Shown piece by piece: positions 32,326 to 34,656 of a stretch of 34,656 nt of DNA (position 1 is the first letter of the stretch; every line of letters begins with the position of its first letter). Both the position numbers and the translations under genes were made by a program. The DNA comes from an uncultured Gallionellaceae bacterium (GTDB taxonomy: Bacteria > Pseudomonadota > Gammaproteobacteria > Burkholderiales > Gallionellaceae): NCBI GenBank assembly GCA_903847155.1, contig CAINCU010000029.1, forward strand, positions 1-34,656, written 5' to 3'. A model generated the notes under the pieces. The model did not search any database. It was not told the origin of the DNA and worked only from the letters and a program-made list of their open reading frames with translations.

Positions 32326-32452
32326 CGCATCGACAAAGATCAAGTTTTTCTATTTGAAGTCGCAAAGAAAGCACCACGATTCAGTGCCAGAAATTATCGG
32401 CATGCTTTCAAAAAAGCGACATGGATATTACCGGGTGGTTGGCAAAGCGGTT

Positions 32453-34078
32453 CTAATTGTTTTTGATCAGCTCAAAATGGCCAACAAGTTCTTTTAGGTC
32501 TTCAGCTGTTTGTGTCAATTCCTCGCTGGCCTTCCATGCATGCTGGGCAGAGTGGGTATTCTGCTCGATGAGGGACGAAACCTGTTCCATGTTGGCGGCT
32601 ACTTGCCCGCTGGCGATAGCCTGTTCCTTGGCGGCGTTGGCGATATGCTTCGCCATTCCAGTTACCTCGATACTAGAGGAGGTGATGCGCCCCAGGCCGG
32701 ACAAGGATTCACGCATCATGCCCGTCCCTTCGTCCACTTCATGGGCGGCCAGCTCCATTGAGTCGACGGCCTGACGGGTGACGCTTTGTATCTCGCTCAC
32801 CATAGTGGTAATGTCGGCGGTGCTGTTGGTGGTACGTTCAGCAAGTTTTCTCACTTCGTCCGCCACCACGGCAAAACCGCGTCCAGCTTCGCCGGCACGA
32901 GCCGCTTCGATAGCGGCGTTCAGGGCCAAGAGATTGGTTTGGTCGGCAATCCCTTTGATCGACTGAGTGATAGCGCCGATCTTCTCGATGGACTGATTGA
33001 GTTGTCCAATAGTGGAGCTTGAGGCCTGCACTGCTTCCACCACTCTCCCCGTGGCCGCCATACTGCGCGTCATGCTGGCGTTGCTTTCTTCTACCCGGAC
33101 TTGGGAATCGACGGCGGAACGGGCAGTGCTTTCAGCACTTTCAGCCACTTCCGCCACTGACTGGCTGAACTCCTCGGTTGCTGCCGCCACGTCATGCACC
33201 CGGCTTTGTTGTTGTTCGGACTGTTTCACGACCTGCATCATCTCGGCATTAAGGCGGCTACACTTGGTCTCGATTGCACGAGATGCCACCGTGATTTCGT
33301 CGAGCATCACCTTGACGTGCACCTGCATGGCGGCCAACCCATTGAGAAGACTACCTTCTTCATTTACACCGGAAATGTCGATGTCGTCGGTCAGGTTGCC
33401 TTGGCCAATGTGGTCAAAATGGCGGATGGCGTTTTGGACTTTCCCCATCACAGACTTGGCCAGCAGGAAAAATGCGCCATACGACAGGACTATCCACATT
33501 AAAGCGAAAGCACCGATTTTTGCGGTGGTGTCCCATGTCAATCCCAGAACAGTCTGACTTGCCACCAGATTAATGGCCATCAGGAGAATGAGCATTCCCA
33601 GAATGCCAGTCATTCGAGTGTTGACGGAAAGTCGCTGCCACCAACTGCCGCTGGTATCCAGCTTGGCCTTGGTGGTGTTGAGCCGTTGGTACAACTGCTC
33701 TGCTTCTTGAATTTGCGAGCGGCTGGGTTTGGAGCGGACGGACATGTAGCCAAGGGTCTGGTCGTTTTTGCGCACCGGCACCACGAAGGCGTCCACCCAG
33801 TAATAGTCTCCATTCTTCGACCGGTTCTTGACGATGCCGCGCCATGGGCGTCCCGCTTTCACCGTGCGCCACAAATCTTCGAACGCTTGAGGCGGCATGT
33901 CAGGATGGCGCACAAGATTGTGGTTCTTGCCGACAAGTTCTTCTCTGCTAAACCCGGAAAGCTCGACGAAGGAATCGTTGGCATAAGTAATAGCCCCCTT
34001 CAGATCGGTTTTTGAAACGAGGTACTTACCTTGTGGGTAGGGCTTTTCGGTTTGCGTGACAGGGAGGTTAGTTTTCAT
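32453..34078 (-). CDS. Aer-like methyl-accepting chemotaxis protein with PAS domain
   Basis: 541 residues. The N-terminal cytoplasmic PAS domain (about 20-120, [20 protein letters not shown] ... RHPDMP ... [11 protein letters not shown]) resembles Aer-type redox/energy sensors. Two hydrophobic segments (about 158-178 and 185-208) form a short membrane hairpin with almost no periplasmic loop. A HAMP-like region and the signalling domain follow, with the conserved hairpin tip [20 protein letters not shown] and [18 protein letters not shown]. Such receptors drive aero- or energy-taxis through CheW and CheA. GAGAAAAG precedes the ATG. The stop lies just inside the remnant frame of the old island. 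Confidence 0.95.
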   Translation of the reverse strand: MKTNLPVTQTEKPYPQGKYLVSKTDLKGAITYANDSFVELSGFSREELVGKNHNLVRHPDMPPQAFEDLWRTVKAGRPWRGIVKNRSKNGDYYWVDAFVVPVRKNDQTLGYMSVRSKPSRSQIQEAEQLYQRLNTTKAKLDTSGSWWQRLSVNTRMTGILGMLILLMAINLVASQTVLGLTWDTTAKIGAFALMWIVLSYGAFFLLAKSVMGKVQNAIRHFDHIGQGNLTDDIDISGVNEEGSLLNGLAAMQVHVKVMLDEITVASRAIETKCSRLNAEMMQVVKQSEQQQSRVHDVAAATEEFSQSVAEVAESAESTARSAVDSQVRVEESNASMTRSMAATGRVVEAVQASSSTIGQLNQSIEKIGAITQSIKGIADQTNLLALNAAIEAARAGEAGRGFAVVADEVRKLAERTTNSTADITTMVSEIQSVTRQAVDSMELAAHEVDEGTGMMRESLSGLGRITSSSIEVTGMAKHIANAAKEQAIASGQVAANMEQVSSLIEQNTHSAQHAWKASEELTQTAEDLKELVGHFELIKNN

Positions 34079-34582
34079 GTCTTTTCTCAGTCAATAAATA
34101 TAACAAAATATAAAGCCGCTATTATCTGCAGGGGAGGGTGAATCCCAATTGCTCTGAAAGTGGAGCCGCATGAAATAAGCCTTGATAAGGAATCTGATGT
34201 GCTGTGACCAGCTGCTAGTATATATAAGCTTATCGGCTTTAAATGAACCAATCTTTAGGGGTGTCTGAAGTTGCATACAAGAAAATAATTTTCACACTGT
34301 CTTTGAATATCGAATAGACGCTAGTGGTTTGGGCGCTGTAGATCAATGTGGCTGCTTCATTCACAAACGGCAGCTTTCTGGCTGCAGATTTGAAACCTCG
34401 GCTGACTCAAAGTGGCCGGTATGTGAAGTACAACTCTCATAATATGCCGCCCGATATCTGATATGGCTTGAAGCTATCAGATACATTGGCATTTTTTGAG
34501 TTAAGTTTAAAATTGTGGTTCATCTGACAATTGCGTGGGTAAAAGATAATCTATCGTCTCTAAGCTGGTTAGGAGACGAGCG
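34079..34582. other. Intergenic region between MCP and ISL3 transposase
   Basis: About 500 bases with no supported gene. It should hold the minus-strand MCP promoter at its left and the end of the ISL3-type element near its right. A perfect 9-base inverted repeat TATCTGATA/TATCAGATA (34455-34463, 34475-34483) with an inner GCTT/AAGC pairing forms a hairpin, followed a few bases later by a T-run; it may be a plus-strand terminator. Clear IS terminal repeats were not recognised. Confidence 0.45.
34455..34483 (+). terminator. Possible intrinsic terminator
   Basis: TATCTGATA and TATCAGATA pair exactly, with inner GCTT-G-AAGC. The sequence CATTGGCATTTTTT follows, so the T-run starts about 10 bases after the stem, further than usual. 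The stem is AT-rich. It could shield the transposase gene from outside transcription. Confidence 0.35.
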
Positions 34583-34656
34583 ATGGAAAGCAAAGAACTG
34601 TATCGGCACTTGCTGGGTATAAACGAACCGTGGACGGTAGAGCGTGTTGAACTGGA
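34583..34656 (+). CDS. ISL3-family transposase, N-terminal part
   Basis: ATG 34583, preceded by AGGAGACGAGCG, opens MESKELYRHLLGINEPWTVE then RVEL and runs off the right edge. The text LYRHLLGI..PWTVERVEL is characteristic of the zinc-binding N-terminus of ISL3-family transposases, just before the HTH and DDE core that would lie outside the window. Intactness cannot be judged. Confidence 0.85.
   Translation, partial: MESKELYRHLLGINEPWTVERVEL

Overview
The window looks like a chromosomal segment of a betaproteobacterium. The birA-coaX-SPOR gene order, a diheme cytochrome c, MltF, an RhlE-type helicase and a full-length DnaE all fit. An iron- or sulfur-oxidising Gallionellaceae or Nitrosomonadales relative is my inference, not something the sequence proves. 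Most of the window is moderately GC-rich; the cargo at about 26.8-29.4 kb is clearly AT-richer.

Layout. 1-2041: a partial minus-strand gene, a P-II-like signalling protein with a small membrane protein, a frameshifted Tim44-like gene and a small unknown protein. 2062-8096: a tight plus-strand run of a DapA-family aldolase, a CorA-like protein with a GMN motif and an unusually long N-terminus, KdpD and KdpE. The last three overlap by ATGA junctions, and no kdpFABC is in view. 8100-10160: an MscS remnant, MltF and tRNA-Ser(CGA) with a strong terminator. 10381-13941: a response regulator whose output half is YcgR/PilZ (c-di-GMP binding), downstream of a membrane PAS histidine kinase on the same strand. 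13942-16141: debris of an IS5-type transposase, a small unknown gene and a diheme cytochrome c. 16142-25212: housekeeping genes (dnaE, rhlE-like helicase, patatin phospholipase, birA, coaX, SPOR protein).

25294-32330: a genomic island in tRNA-Met(CAT). It carries a P4-type integrase, two exported proteins with near-identical signal peptides (one with Sel1-like repeats), an unknown 261-residue protein, an AlpA-like regulator, a 48-residue protein, a winged-helix protein followed by a cluster of short palindromes (TCCA-N5-TGGA), and several small ORFs. A second, diverged copy of the tRNA 3' end plus the integrase upstream region and first 60 codons lies at 31786-32155. It is joined directly to a C-terminal scrap of a DNA methyltransferase. 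I read this as the ghost of an older island at the same tRNA, which carried a restriction-modification or defence gene.

32453-34656: a PAS-containing methyl-accepting chemotaxis protein and the first 24 codons of an ISL3-family transposase running off the right edge.

The most unusual items are the receiver-YcgR fusion with its kinase, the palindrome cluster beside the winged-helix gene, the GGGGGCAT sites around both integrase copies, the kdpDE pair linked to a CorA-like gene instead of kdpFABC, and the tandem island remnant.
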